64,000 nucleotides of DNA from Kosakonia quasisacchari (GTDB lineage: Bacteria > Pseudomonadota > Gammaproteobacteria > Enterobacterales > Enterobacteriaceae): the NCBI RefSeq assembly GCF_004331415.1, contig NZ_SJOP01000004.1, positions 228,616 through 292,615 of the forward strand, written 5' to 3'. Positions 55,692 through 64,000 of this stretch are shown here, in pieces. The notes under the pieces were generated by a model. It was not told the DNA's origin. It worked only from the letters and a program-made list of their open reading frames with translations, and ran no database searches. The translations under genes were made by a program, and so were the position numbers. Positions within the stretch are counted from its first letter, which is position 1. Each line of letters opens with the position of its first letter.

Positions 55692-55853
55692 ATGATTCGC
55701 AAATATTGGTGGCTGGTGGCTTTCGCCCTGTCGATCCTCATGCTGGATAGCTTAATCATGTACTGGGTTGAGTATATGACCACCGAGATCGATAAGTGCC
55801 GCAATATGAACTCCGTAAATCCGCTCAAACTGGTTAACTGCAATAATCTGTAA
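55692..55853 (+). CDS. yhdU: Small membrane protein YhdU
   Basis: A 53-residue protein with one transmembrane helix (about 6-26) and a conserved C-terminal part DKCRNMNSVNPLKLVNC shared with the 59-residue E. coli YhdU. It ends a few residues earlier than in E. coli. The ATG at 55692 has a ggagatac ribosome binding site. Function is unknown. Confidence 0.88.
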   Translation: MIRKYWWLVAFALSILMLDSLIMYWVEYMTTEIDKCRNMNSVNPLKLVNCNNL

Positions 55854-56018
55854 GTGATTGCTTGTAGCGAAAATTCGCGAAAGTGCAGCCATCACCCTGA
55901 TTAACGCAGGGATTTAAATCATTTTGAGCCATCTCCGTACGATGCTAATGTCTCAGCCCTTTTCGCCAGTCCGATCGTAGTCATGCGTAACGCCCTTAGT
56001 GAATGAGTTGATGACACC

Positions 56019-58097
56019 ATGCTGGATAGCCAATACGACTATATCCTTGTTGTTGTTTCTTTTATCGTAGCCATTTTGGCCTCTTATACCGCCCTGAATA
56101 TGGCAGGCCGTGTTTCCACCAGCAGCGGGGGCGCATCATGGGTTTGGCTCAGCGGCGGCGGCGTAGCGATGGGGATAGGCATCTGGGCGATGCACTTTAT
56201 CGGCATGTTGGCAATGAACATGTCAATGAGCATGCGCTACGAACCGTTGCTTACCGCCCTCTCCATGGTTATCGCGATCGGTTCATCGTTATTCGCGCTA
56301 TGGCTGGTGAGCGCCCCGCATCTGCATCTGCGTCGCCTGATCCCTGGCGCAATGGTCATGGGATTGGGGATTGCGGCGATGCACTACACAGGCATGGTGG
56401 CGCTTCAGGTTTCCCCGGCGATCATCTGGAATCTGAATTGGGTCGCGCTTTCTTTAGTGATAGCACTGGTTGCCTCCTTCGCCGCACTGTGGCTCACCTT
56501 CCATTTACGTCATGAAGCTGCCCATGTTGCGCTGATGCGTTTTGGTGCGGCGATTCTAATGGGCATCGCTATTGCTGGTATGCATTACACCGGCATGATG
56601 GCGGCTCAAATCCCTCACCAACATGCCATAGGTCATAACGGTTTTAACAATAACTGGCTGGCGGTACTGGTCGGCATGATGGCCTTCTCAGTGCTGGGCA
56701 TTACGCTGCTGGTGTCGATGTTCGATGCGCGTCTGCAAGCGCGTACCTCGCTGTTGGCGACTTCACTGGCGGCGGCTAACCGCGAACTGGCGCGGCTGGC
56801 ATTGCACGATACCTTAACGCGTCTGCCTAACCGTGTGTTGCTGGAAGACCGCCTTGAACAGGCCCTCAACAAAGCCAAACGCGAAGGCTCATTCTTCGCA
56901 CTGATGTTTATGGATCTTGATGGTTTCAAAACCGTCAACGATGCCTGGGGTCACGATGTCGGCGATAAATTGCTGGTCGCGGTGACCGATCGCCTGACGC
57001 AAAAATTAAAAGGGCAATATACGCTGGCGCGCATTGGTGGTGACGAGTTTGTTTTACTGGCGGAAGTCAGCGCACCAGATGAAGCGGCAACGCTTGCCAG
57101 TTCGTTGGTACGCGTGATTGATAAACCCTTCAATATCGATCCCTATGACGTGATGGTGACGCTGAGCGTCGGTATTGCGCTTTATCCGCACGATGGCAAG
57201 AACGAGCGGGAACTGATGTTCAATGCTGATGCGGCGATGTATCACACCAAACATATGGGCCGTAACGGTTACCACTTCTTTCAGCCGTCAATGAATACGC
57301 TGGCGCAAACACAACTGCAGTTACTCAACGATCTGTGGATTGCGCTTGAACGCCAGCAGTTCCGGCTGGTTTATCAGCCCAAATTTAAAGCACCTGCGGG
57401 GCCGGTTATCGGCTTTGAGGCGCTGCTGCGCTGGCATCATCCCTATCAGAGCGTGCTCACACCGGACGTTTTTTTGCCGCTGGCGGAGAAAACCGGCCTG
57501 ATCGTGCCGCTAGGTAACTGGGTAGTGGATGAAGCCTGCCGTCAGCTCAGCGAATGGCGCAAAATGGGGTACCTTGACTGGTCAGTTGCGGTGAATCTCT
57601 CAACCCTCCAGTTTGAACAGAGTACGCTGGTCCAAACGATTATGGAGGCGCTGAAAAAGCATGACGTGCCGCCGCAAAAGTTAATCCTGGAAGTAACCGA
57701 AACCACCGCAATGAGCAACCCGGATGAGAGTGTGCGCGTGTTGACGGAACTGACAAACGCGGGTGTTCAAGCCTCAATTGATGATTTTGGTACAGGCTAC
57801 TCCAGCCTGTTGTATCTGAAACGGCTTCCGGCCTGTGAATTAAAAATCGATCGGGCGTTTGTTCGTGAGTTAAGCCGGGAGGGCGAAGATGCCACCATCG
57901 TCTCCGCCATTGTGGCGTTAGCCAGGACGCTGAGTTTAAAAGTCGTCGCGGAAGGTGTGGAAACGGAAGAGCAACAAAAACTGCTCACCGAAATGGGCTG
58001 CAATACGCTTCAAGGATATTTATTAGGCAAACCGGTGAGCCCTGAATCTATTAGTGCTTATGGAAATGAGCTTCCTCCACCCGAAACATTTGCCTGA
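56019..58097 (+). CDS. Membrane MHYT-GGDEF-EAL cyclic-di-GMP protein
   Basis: A 692-residue signalling protein not found here in E. coli. The N-terminal MHYT sensor has about seven transmembrane helices and three repeats (MHFIGM 58-63, MHYTGM 121-126 and 188-193) whose Met and His residues are proposed to bind copper. The GGDEF motif at 340-344 is intact, with no RxxD inhibitory site before it. The EAL domain has EAL at 467-469, DDFGTGYSS at 588-596 and EGVE at 645-648, so both cyclase and phosphodiesterase activity are possible. Its trigger (NO, CO, O2 or copper) is unknown. Confidence 0.92.
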   Translation: MLDSQYDYILVVVSFIVAILASYTALNMAGRVSTSSGGASWVWLSGGGVAMGIGIWAMHFIGMLAMNMSMSMRYEPLLTALSMVIAIGSSLFALWLVSAPHLHLRRLIPGAMVMGLGIAAMHYTGMVALQVSPAIIWNLNWVALSLVIALVASFAALWLTFHLRHEAAHVALMRFGAAILMGIAIAGMHYTGMMAAQIPHQHAIGHNGFNNNWLAVLVGMMAFSVLGITLLVSMFDARLQARTSLLATSLAAANRELARLALHDTLTRLPNRVLLEDRLEQALNKAKREGSFFALMFMDLDGFKTVNDAWGHDVGDKLLVAVTDRLTQKLKGQYTLARIGGDEFVLLAEVSAPDEAATLASSLVRVIDKPFNIDPYDVMVTLSVGIALYPHDGKNERELMFNADAAMYHTKHMGRNGYHFFQPSMNTLAQTQLQLLNDLWIALERQQFRLVYQPKFKAPAGPVIGFEALLRWHHPYQSVLTPDVFLPLAEKTGLIVPLGNWVVDEACRQLSEWRKMGYLDWSVAVNLSTLQFEQSTLVQTIMEALKKHDVPPQKLILEVTETTAMSNPDESVRVLTELTNAGVQASIDDFGTGYSSLLYLKRLPACELKIDRAFVRELSREGEDATIVSAIVALARTLSLKVVAEGVETEEQQKLLTEMGCNTLQGYLLGKPVSPESISAYGNELPPPETFA

Positions 58098-58426
58098 AAC
58101 CGGATTGAGTTAAATAAAGCGCCTGCGGGCGTTTTTGTTTTACGCATACCGGAAATTAGATTATTCTTATAAAAAATAACGCTATGAGACATCGTTACGT
58201 TATCAATAGCTTACGCATGGTAAAATATTTTTTATTCCCCCCTTCATTTTTTCTGCATTATTTAACTTGCGAAGCGGTTTTATCTCCATTTTTTTTACAA
58301 AGAACATAATTTGAGATTATTGCACCGGGGAATTTGCACGGGCGAATGGTAAAATATGACTTATCGATTCTGGACAGGTATCGCTATTATTGATATCGGG
58401 AATCGTGATTATTCCGAGGTAATATT
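58098..58426 (+). other. Intergenic region before yhdV
   Basis: The 329-bp gap starts with a terminator (58116-58136) and then is AT-rich without a gene. The yhdV promoter should lie near 58340-58410, but no clear hexamer pair stands out. Confidence 0.4.
58116..58136 (+). terminator. Intrinsic terminator after the MHYT protein gene
   Basis: A short cgcc/ggcg stem extended by A-U and G-U pairs with a tgcg loop, followed by five T's, 18 bp after the stop. Confidence 0.7.
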
Positions 58427-58648
58427 ATGAAAAAATTCATTTCCGTGGCATTACTCGCGACATTCCTGGCAGGCTGTGCTCACGATTCTCCTTGTGTACC
58501 GGTGTATGATGATCAAGGTCGTCTGGTACATACCAATACCTGTATGAAAGGCACAACTCAGGATAACTGGGAAACAGCCGGAGCAATTGCTGGCGGTGCA
58601 GCAGCGATTGCCGGTTTGACGCTCGGTATCGTTGCGCTGACCAAATAG
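58427..58648 (+). CDS. yhdV: Small lipoprotein YhdV
   Basis: A 73-residue outer-membrane-type lipoprotein with lipobox LAGC (Cys17) after a short hydrophobic signal. Residue 18 is Ala, so there is no Asp+2 inner-membrane retention signal. The C-terminal Gly/Ala-rich stretch (TAGAIAGGAAAIAG) resembles a glycine-zipper. It is the same length as E. coli YhdV. Function is unknown. A terminator follows at 58654. Confidence 0.93.
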   Translation: MKKFISVALLATFLAGCAHDSPCVPVYDDQGRLVHTNTCMKGTTQDNWETAGAIAGGAAAIAGLTLGIVALTK

Positions 58649-58653
58649 TTATA

Positions 58654-58680
58654 AAAAGCGCGGTTCACCGCGCTTTTGCT
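58654..58680 (+). terminator. Intrinsic terminator of yhdV
   Basis: A 10-bp stem aaaagcgcgg/ccgcgctttt with a ttca loop, 5 bp after the stop. Confidence 0.88.
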
Positions 58681-58937
58681 TTATTTAGGTGCAGGTCATT
58701 TTGCATAAGTAAATTTTCAGCCCCATGAGCAGGCAAAAATAAAAAAATAAGTACGCACTTCTTTTCATCTGAGCTGACTGTTTTTCACTCTTTCCTCTTT
58801 TTATCTATTTTTGCGTGACCCATTTCACAAAGCGATACCGATCAATATATTGCTTATATTCACGCAGGAAACTTGTCTGTTAATACCCTCTAAACGGCAC
58901 TCCTTTTTTGCTCTGTTTTGTGGCGCAGGTTGTATTT

Positions 58938-58957
58938 TTGCACCACTACGGGGCAAT
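58938..58957 (+). promoter_or_regulatory. NtrC-like activator site
   Basis: GCACC-N5-GGGGC (58940-58954) fits the NtrC dyad GCACC-N5-GGTGC with one mismatch. Its centre is about 95 bp upstream of the -12 element of the sigma-54 promoter, within the usual enhancer range. NtrC control of yhdWXYZ is known in E. coli; this site is inferred. Confidence 0.55.
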
Positions 58958-59027
58958 GGTTTTATTTTTTCCTGTCTACACTCTCAATATTGCGCCTGCG
59001 GTAGCCAAATAACGCCATGCGCAAAAT

Positions 59028-59043
59028 TGGCACTACCTTTGCT
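59028..59043 (+). promoter_or_regulatory. Sigma-54 (-24/-12) promoter of yhdWXYZ
   Basis: TGGCACTACCTTTGCT fits TGGCAC-N5-TTGCW at every defined base with the correct 12-bp GG-to-GC spacing, 88 bp upstream of the yhdW start. It is the clearest RpoN site I see in the window and faces the transporter operon. Confidence 0.85.
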
Positions 59044-59131
59044 TTAAAGAGTATGGCCATCGCCACAGACAGGTTCAGGCGTTTCCCGAACGCCTTATAT
59101 AACGATAAATTTTCGCCACACAGGATGCATT

Positions 59132-60157
59132 ATGAAAAAGATGATGATCGCCAGCCTGGCCGCTGCCGGTGTACTGTTTGCTGTCGCAAATCAGGCACAT
59201 GCGGGCGCAACGCTGGATGCCGTTAAAAAGAAAGGTTTTGTACAATGCGGTATCAGCGACGGTCTGCCTGGCTTTTCCTACGCGGACGCGAGCGGTAAAT
59301 TCACCGGTATCGACGTGGACGTTTGCCGCGGCGTTGCCGCCGCCGTATTCGGTGACGACACGAAAGTTAAATATACTCCGCTGACTGCTAAAGAGCGTTT
59401 CACCGCACTGCAATCTGGCGAAGTGGATATGCTCTCCCGTAATACCACCTGGACCTCTTCCCGCGATGGCGGTATGGGCCTGTCATTCACTGGCGTAACC
59501 TATTACGACGGTATCGGCTTCCTGACCCACAACAAAGCCGGCCTGAAAAGCGCTAAAGAGCTGGACGGAGCAACCGTTTGTATTCAGGCAGGTACTGATA
59601 CCGAGCTGAACGTGGCGGATTACTTTAAATCCAACAAAATGAAATATACACCGGTGACCTTCGACCGTTCCGATGAATCCGCGAAAGCACTGGAATCAGG
59701 CCGTTGCGACACGCTGGCTTCTGACCAGTCTCAGCTGTATGCGTTACGCATCAAACTGAGCAACCCGGCAGAGTGGATCGTGTTGCCGGAAGTCATCTCC
59801 AAAGAGCCGCTGGGGCCAGTTGTTCGCCGTGGCGATGACGACTGGTTCGCGATTGTTCGCTGGACACTGTTCGCCATGCTCAACGCAGAAGAGATGGGCG
59901 TTAGCTCGAAAAACGTTGACGAGAAAGCCGCTAACCCAGCAACGCCGGACATGGCGCATCTGTTAGGTAAAGAAGGCGACTTCGGTAAAGATCTGAAGCT
60001 GGATAACAAGTGGGCCTACAACATCATTAAGAAAGTCGGTAACTATTCAGAAGTCTTTGAACGTAACGTTGGTTCTGAAAGCCCGCTGAAAATCAAACGC
60101 GGCCAGAACAACCTCTGGAATAACGGCGGTATTCAATACGCTCCGCCAGTGCGCTAA
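59132..60157 (+). CDS. yhdW: Amino-acid ABC transporter substrate-binding protein YhdW
   Basis: The periplasmic receptor of an AapJ/BztA-type general amino-acid importer (family 3 solute-binding proteins). It has 341 residues with a signal peptide cleaved after about residue 24 (QAHA). The ligand-binding halves include DGLPGFSYADASGKFTGIDVD-type conserved sequence near residue 45. The gene is intact here. It follows a sigma-54 promoter and leads yhdWXYZ. Confidence 0.95.
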   Translation: MKKMMIASLAAAGVLFAVANQAHAGATLDAVKKKGFVQCGISDGLPGFSYADASGKFTGIDVDVCRGVAAAVFGDDTKVKYTPLTAKERFTALQSGEVDMLSRNTTWTSSRDGGMGLSFTGVTYYDGIGFLTHNKAGLKSAKELDGATVCIQAGTDTELNVADYFKSNKMKYTPVTFDRSDESAKALESGRCDTLASDQSQLYALRIKLSNPAEWIVLPEVISKEPLGPVVRRGDDDWFAIVRWTLFAMLNAEEMGVSSKNVDEKAANPATPDMAHLLGKEGDFGKDLKLDNKWAYNIIKKVGNYSEVFERNVGSESPLKIKRGQNNLWNNGGIQYAPPVR

Positions 60158-60230
60158 TACGTAAGTGCTGTAACGGGCGCTACGCTTGCGTGGCGCCCAG
60201 CCCAGAGTCATGGTTACTGAGGTTTTTCCT

Positions 60231-61412
60231 ATGTCCCATCGCCGCCCAACCGTGAAAGGCGCTATCTCCCTTTCTAATCCTGCGGTTCGTGCCTGGCTGT
60301 TTCAAATCATTGCGATTGTCGCTGTGGTCGTTATCGCAATTTATTTGATACACAACACCGTTACTAACCTGAATAACCGCGGAATTACCTCCGGTTTTGC
60401 CTTTCTGGATCGCGCCGCCGGTTTCGGCATTGTTCAGCATCTTATTGATTATGAACAAGGTGATACCTACGGACGTGTATTCCTTGTGGGCTTGCTTAAT
60501 ACGCTGCTGGTTTCAGCGCTGTGTATTGTGTTCGCCTCATTTCTCGGTTTTTTCCTTGGGCTCGCGCGCTTGTCGGAAAACTGGCTACTGCGGAAGTTAT
60601 CGACCATTTATATCGAAACGTTCCGTAATATCCCGCCGCTATTGCAGATCTTTTTCTGGTACTTCGCGGTGCTGCGTAACCTGCCCGGCCCGCGCCAGGC
60701 GGTCAACGCGATGGAACTGGTGTTTCTGAGCAACCGAGGTTTGTATATCCCCTCCCCGCAAATGGGCGAGGGCGTATTGGCGTTCGTGGGTGCGATAGTC
60801 GTAGCGGGGGTTATCTCCATCGGCTTGTTTCGCTTTAATAAAACCCATCAAATCAAAACCGGGCAACTACGTCGGACATGGCCTGTCGCACTGGGGTTGA
60901 TTATTGTGCTGCCGCTAGTGGCGCACTGGGTGTTTGGCGCCGCACTGCACTGGGACGTTCCGCAACTGCGCGGTTTCAACTTCCAGGGCGGTATGGTGTT
61001 GATTCCAGAACTCGCCGCACTCACCATTGCACTGTCGGTCTATACCTCCACGTTTATCGCTGAGATTATTCGCTCAGGTATCCAGTCTGTGCCGCATGGA
61101 CAGCACGAAGCCGCGCGTTCTCTCGGCTTGCCTCATCCAGTGACATTGCGTCAGGTGATCATTCCGCAAGCGCTGCGCGTGATTATTCCTCCATTGACCA
61201 GCCAGTATCTGAATATCGCCAAAAACTCATCCCTGGCGGCGGCAATTGGCTATCCGGATATGGTGTCGCTATTTGCTGGTACGGTGCTGAATCAGACCGG
61301 CCAGGCGATTGAAACTATCGCTATAACCATGTCGGTTTACTTGCTAATCAGCCTGTCAATTTCGTTGCTGATGAACATCTATAACCGCCGCATTGCCCTG
61401 ATTGAGCGCTAA
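60231..61412 (+). CDS. yhdX: Amino-acid ABC transporter permease YhdX
   Basis: One of the two membrane subunits of the importer. The ATG at 60231 gives 393 residues as in E. coli; an upstream in-frame start is rejected. About eight transmembrane helices are visible, and the EAA loop (EAARSLGLPHPVTLRQVIIPQALR part) that contacts the ATPase is conserved. The gap to yhdW is 73 bp, larger than elsewhere in the operon, which may let YhdW be made in excess. Confidence 0.95.
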   Translation: MSHRRPTVKGAISLSNPAVRAWLFQIIAIVAVVVIAIYLIHNTVTNLNNRGITSGFAFLDRAAGFGIVQHLIDYEQGDTYGRVFLVGLLNTLLVSALCIVFASFLGFFLGLARLSENWLLRKLSTIYIETFRNIPPLLQIFFWYFAVLRNLPGPRQAVNAMELVFLSNRGLYIPSPQMGEGVLAFVGAIVVAGVISIGLFRFNKTHQIKTGQLRRTWPVALGLIIVLPLVAHWVFGAALHWDVPQLRGFNFQGGMVLIPELAALTIALSVYTSTFIAEIIRSGIQSVPHGQHEAARSLGLPHPVTLRQVIIPQALRVIIPPLTSQYLNIAKNSSLAAAIGYPDMVSLFAGTVLNQTGQAIETIAITMSVYLLISLSISLLMNIYNRRIALIER

Positions 61413-61421
61413 GGAACTTTG

Positions 61422-62525
61422 ATGACAAAAGCAATTCTGTCTCCCTCCACGCGCCAGACACCCGCAGGAAGCAATGGCGCGATGTTGTGGGTACGAAAAA
61501 ACTTGTTCTCCAGTTGGTCAAACTCGCTGCTGACACTTCTGTGCCTGTGGTTAATGTGGGAGTTGATTCCCCCTTTACTGGATTGGGCACTGTTTCAGGC
61601 GAACTGGCTTGGTTCAACGCGTGCCGATTGTACGAAAGCAGGCGCGTGCTGGGTGTTTATCCACGAGCGTTTTGGCCAGTTTATGTATGGCCTCTACCCG
61701 CATGATCAACGCTGGCGTATTAATGTGGCGCTGCTCGTTGGTCTGCTCTCTATCGCACCGATGTTCTGGAAGGCGTTGCCGCGACGCGGGCGTTATATCG
61801 CCTGCTGGGCGGTTATCTATCCGCTTGTCGTGTGGTGGCTGATTTTTGGCGGTTTTCTTGGGCTGGAGCGCGTTGAAACCCGCCAGTGGGGCGGTTTGAC
61901 ACTGACATTGATCATCGCCTCTGTTGGTATTGCTGGCGCACTGCCACTGGGGATTTTGCTGGCGCTGGGACGTCGTTCGAAAATGCCGGTGGTTCGCGTG
62001 TTATCGGTCATTTTCATTGAGTTCTGGCGTGGCGTTCCATTAATCACCGTGCTGTTTATGTCCTCGGTGATGCTGCCGCTATTCATGTCGGAAGGCACCA
62101 GTATCGATAAGCTGATCCGTGCGCTGGTCGGCGTAATCTTGTTCCAGTCCGCTTATGTGGCGGAAGTGGTGCGTGGCGGTTTGCAGGCTCTTCCGAAGGG
62201 GCAATATGAAGCGGCGGAGTCTCTGGCGCTGGGATACTGGAAAACACAGGGGCTGGTGATTCTACCGCAAGCGCTGAAGCTGGTGATCCCGGGGCTTGTG
62301 AATACCATTATTGCCCTGTTCAAAGATACGAGCCTGGTGATCATCATCGGCCTGTTTGATCTGTTCAGCAGCGTACAACAAGCTACGGTCGATCCGGCAT
62401 GGCTTGGGATGTCCACCGAAGGATATGTTTTTGCTGCTTTAGTTTACTGGATTTTCTGTTTTAGCATGTCGCGCTACAGTCAGCATCTGGAGAAGCGCTT
62501 TAACACCGGGCGTACACCGCACTGA
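61422..62525 (+). CDS. yhdY: Amino-acid ABC transporter permease YhdY
   Basis: The second membrane subunit, AapM/BztC type. The ATG at 61422 (aagga ribosome binding site 6 bp before) gives 367 residues as in E. coli; a TTG just upstream is rejected. It has a long N-terminal part with extra helices, then the permease core with the EAA loop [17 protein letters not shown]. It lies 9 bp after yhdX and 8 bp before yhdZ. Confidence 0.95.
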   Translation: MTKAILSPSTRQTPAGSNGAMLWVRKNLFSSWSNSLLTLLCLWLMWELIPPLLDWALFQANWLGSTRADCTKAGACWVFIHERFGQFMYGLYPHDQRWRINVALLVGLLSIAPMFWKALPRRGRYIACWAVIYPLVVWWLIFGGFLGLERVETRQWGGLTLTLIIASVGIAGALPLGILLALGRRSKMPVVRVLSVIFIEFWRGVPLITVLFMSSVMLPLFMSEGTSIDKLIRALVGVILFQSAYVAEVVRGGLQALPKGQYEAAESLALGYWKTQGLVILPQALKLVIPGLVNTIIALFKDTSLVIIIGLFDLFSSVQQATVDPAWLGMSTEGYVFAALVYWIFCFSMSRYSQHLEKRFNTGRTPH

Positions 62526-62533
62526 GGATCCCC

Positions 62534-63292
62534 ATGAGTAATACAACTATGCAATCTGGCGACGCGATGATTACGCTCGAAAATGTGAATAAGTGGTACG
62601 GGCAGTTCCATGTACTGAAAGATATTAATCTCAATGTGAAACAGGGCGAACGCATTGTGCTTTGTGGCCCATCCGGATCCGGGAAGTCGACCACGATCCG
62701 CTGTATTAACCATCTGGAAGAGCATCAACAAGGGCGTATTGTCGTTGATGGCATTGAGTTAAATGAAGATATCCGCAATATCGAAAAAATCCGCCAGGAA
62801 GTGGGAATGGTGTTCCAGCACTTTAATTTATTCCCACATCTGACCGTGTTGCAAAACTGTACGCTAGCCCCGATTTGGGTGCGTAAGATGCCCAAGAAAG
62901 AGGCCGAGGCGCTGGCAATGCATTATCTTGAGCGTGTGCGCATTGCCGAGCATGCGCATAAGTTTCCGGGGCAGATTTCCGGTGGCCAGCAGCAACGTGT
63001 AGCGATCGCCCGTTCATTATGTATGAAACCTAAAATCATGCTGTTTGATGAGCCCACTTCAGCGCTGGATCCGGAGATGGTAAAAGAGGTGCTGGATACC
63101 ATGATTGGGCTGGCGCAGTCCGGCATGACGATGTTGTGCGTCACCCATGAAATGGGTTTTGCGCGCACCGTTGCCGATCGCGTGATCTTTATGGATCGGG
63201 GTGAAATCGTTGAGCAAGCACCGCCGGAAGAGTTCTTTGCGAACCCAAAATCAGAACGTACCCGCGCGTTTTTGTCGCAGGTTATTCATTGA
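62534..63292 (+). CDS. yhdZ: Amino-acid ABC transporter ATPase YhdZ
   Basis: The ATPase of the importer (AapP/GlnQ type, polar amino-acid class). The 252 residues match E. coli. It shows Walker A GPSGSGKS (45-52), the Q-loop [11 protein letters not shown], the signature ISGGQQQR, Walker B IMLFDEP and the switch His in VTHEMG. It closes the operon; a terminator follows at 63312, and the rRNA operon converges from the right. Confidence 0.97.
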   Translation: MSNTTMQSGDAMITLENVNKWYGQFHVLKDINLNVKQGERIVLCGPSGSGKSTTIRCINHLEEHQQGRIVVDGIELNEDIRNIEKIRQEVGMVFQHFNLFPHLTVLQNCTLAPIWVRKMPKKEAEALAMHYLERVRIAEHAHKFPGQISGGQQQRVAIARSLCMKPKIMLFDEPTSALDPEMVKEVLDTMIGLAQSGMTMLCVTHEMGFARTVADRVIFMDRGEIVEQAPPEEFFANPKSERTRAFLSQVIH

Positions 63293-63311
63293 TCTCTATA
63301 CGATTTATTAC

Positions 63312-63338
63312 AGGCCACTCATGCGGGTGGCCTTTTTT
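63312..63338 (+). terminator. Intrinsic terminator of yhdWXYZ
   Basis: A 7-bp stem aggccac/gtggcct with an 8-base loop and six T's, 19 bp after the yhdZ stop. Confidence 0.9.
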
Positions 63339-63516
63339 ATTGCCGACGCAAAAATACGTCCTGAAGGTATGCTTATCAAAAAGTTTGGTTCTGACCCTAT
63401 TCTTTTGGCTATAAATCTCACCGAACTGGCTGAGCGCGCCTTTTAAGGATGCCTGGACGCACCAAACAATGCCGCCTTCTATACAGGTGGTTATTTACAT
63501 CCCATGTGCTTGTCGT

Positions 63517-63567
63517 ACCCCACAGTCCCCGCACTATTATCGGCGCTACGGCGTTTCACTTCTGATT
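63517..63567 (-). pseudogene. Decayed 5S rRNA fragment
   Basis: Bases 63539-63565 are identical over 27 nt to 63801-63827 of the intact 5S gene, in the same orientation. The short block accccaca (63517-63524) matches 63788-63795, with 9 extra bases between the blocks. An atgcctgg at 63449 matches the 5S 3' end in the right order but too far away. The sequence between is unrelated, so this cannot fold as 5S. It is a remnant of an extra distal 5S copy or a recombination scar. Confidence 0.75.
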
Positions 63568-63710
63568 TAGTGTGCTTGATGTCTGGAAGAACGCCTTGAT
63601 CACCACTCTCACGTTCTGTGGTGCATTAAGCGTTTCGTCATGCTCAAAAGGTTGCTGGCGAAGAAGTAAATGACTGGAGTACTACTGTCATGTGTGATGT
63701 TGCAGTAGAA

Positions 63711-63748
63711 AAGCAAAAGGCCCAGTCTTTTGACTGGGCCTTTTGCTT
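63711..63748 (-). terminator. rRNA operon terminator
   Basis: A perfect 17-bp inverted repeat (63711-63727 with 63732-63748) and a 4-base loop, 6 bp after the 5S 3' end on the minus strand, with U-rich sequence at its end. It is of the strong type found after rRNA operons. Confidence 0.93.
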
Positions 63749-63754
63749 TATTTG

Positions 63755-63874
63755 ATGCCTGGCAGTTCCCTACTCTCGCATGGGGAGACCCCACACTACC
63801 ATCGGCGCTACGGCGTTTCACTTCTGAGTTCGGCATGGGGTCAGGTGGGACCACCGCGCTAGTGCCGCCAGGCA
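63755..63874 (-). rRNA. rrf: 5S ribosomal RNA
   Basis: A 120-nt 5S rRNA matching the E. coli sequence almost base for base, including paired ends TGCCTGGC and GCCAGGCA. One visible difference is in the 5' helix region (about 63861-63864). It lies after tRNA-Thr, so it corresponds to the extra distal 5S (rrfF) of an rrnD-type operon. The rest of that operon is outside the window. Confidence 0.97.
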
Positions 63875-63912
63875 AATTCTTTTCTAAGTGCCGAACTATT
63901 AACCGCTATAAC

Positions 63913-63988
63913 TGGTGCTGATACCCAGAGTCGAACTGGGGACCTCACCCTTACCAAGGGTGCGCTCTACCAACTGAGCCATATCAGC
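63913..63988 (-). tRNA. thrV: tRNA-Thr (anticodon GGU)
   Basis: A complete 76-nt tRNA including the encoded 3' CCA (63913-63915). The anticodon is GGU in the loop CTTGGTAAG, and the TTCGACTC T-arm is intact. It sits 38 bp upstream of the 5S gene and is the distal tRNA of the rRNA operon, as thrV in E. coli rrnD. Confidence 0.97.
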
Positions 63989-64000
63989 ACACTAAATTTG

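Larger units (their letters stand above)
58649..59131 (+). promoter_or_regulatory. yhdW control region
   Basis: The 483-bp gap holds the yhdV terminator, then 370 bp without a gene. It carries a near-consensus sigma-54 promoter (59028-59043) and an NtrC-like site (58938-58957). The long AT-rich stretch between yhdV and the NtrC-like site shows no second clear site. Confidence 0.55.
63293..63754 (+). other. Region between yhdZ and the rRNA operon end
   Basis: This 462-bp gap has two facing terminators (63312-63338 for yhdZ, 63711-63748 for the rRNA operon) and between them a decayed 5S rRNA fragment around 63517-63567. A 41-codon frame at 63321-63446 starts in the yhdZ terminator loop and is not considered a gene. 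Confidence 0.6.

Noticed and set aside
63321..63446. 41-codon frame after yhdZ
   Set aside because: Its ATG lies inside the yhdZ terminator hairpin and no ribosome binding site precedes it.

Overview
The window is chromosomal DNA from a member of the Enterobacteriaceae. Gene order and protein sequences follow the Escherichia coli region around minute 70-72 (kdsD to the rrnD end) almost gene for gene. Three differences point to an Enterobacter/Kosakonia/Klebsiella-type genome rather than E. coli: a type II dehydroquinase (aroQ) with msrPQ in front of accBC, a tandem pair of yhcN-like genes, and extra aldehyde dehydrogenase and MHYT-GGDEF-EAL genes. The genus is inference. Nearly all of the sequence is intact core genome; I see no prophage, insertion sequence, CRISPR array or defence island.

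Layout: 1-6794 (+) is the LPS-transport/sigma-54/nitrogen-PTS operon: kdsD (5' end outside the window), kdsC, lptC, lptA, lptB, rpoN, hpf, ptsN, rapZ, npr. 6796-11771 (-) holds mtgA, elbB, arcB and yhcC. 11772-18330 is the glutamate synthase operon gltBD behind a long structured leader. 18428-22108 (-) holds sspB/sspA, rpsI/rplM and zapE. 22298-25402 (+) is zapG, degQ, degS, followed by convergent mdh, then argR with its ARG boxes. 27666-30125 holds two yhcN paralogues, a barstar-like gene and an aldehyde dehydrogenase. 30208-33324 (-) is the aaeXAB efflux operon with divergent aaeR. 34466-46757 (-) is tldD, yhdP, rng, maf/yhdE, mreDCB and csrD. 47051-53872 (+) is msrPQ, aroQ, accBC, yhdT, panF and prmA. 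54242-58648 (+) is dusB-fis, yhdU, a membrane GGDEF-EAL protein and the lipoprotein gene yhdV. 59132-63292 (+) is the yhdWXYZ amino-acid ABC transporter. The right edge carries the distal end of an rRNA operon on the minus strand (5S rRNA, tRNA-Thr) with a decayed 5S fragment beyond its terminator.

Nitrogen regulation is a recurring theme. The sigma-54 gene and the nitrogen PTS (ptsN, npr, rapZ) lie at the left, glutamate synthase in the middle, and at the right an amino-acid transporter whose upstream region holds a near-consensus sigma-54 promoter (59028-59043) and an NtrC-like site about 100 bp further up. Envelope growth is the second theme: LptA/B/C, MtgA, DegQ/DegS, ZapE/ZapG, YhdP, MreBCD and CsrD.

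The most interesting leads are small: the gltB leader with three hairpins and a possible 46-codon upstream ORF overlapping gltB, the sigma-54/NtrC arrangement before yhdW, the decayed 5S fragment, a perfect 13-bp intercistronic hairpin between mreB and mreC, and the two accessory genes. I found no convincing wholly new system.
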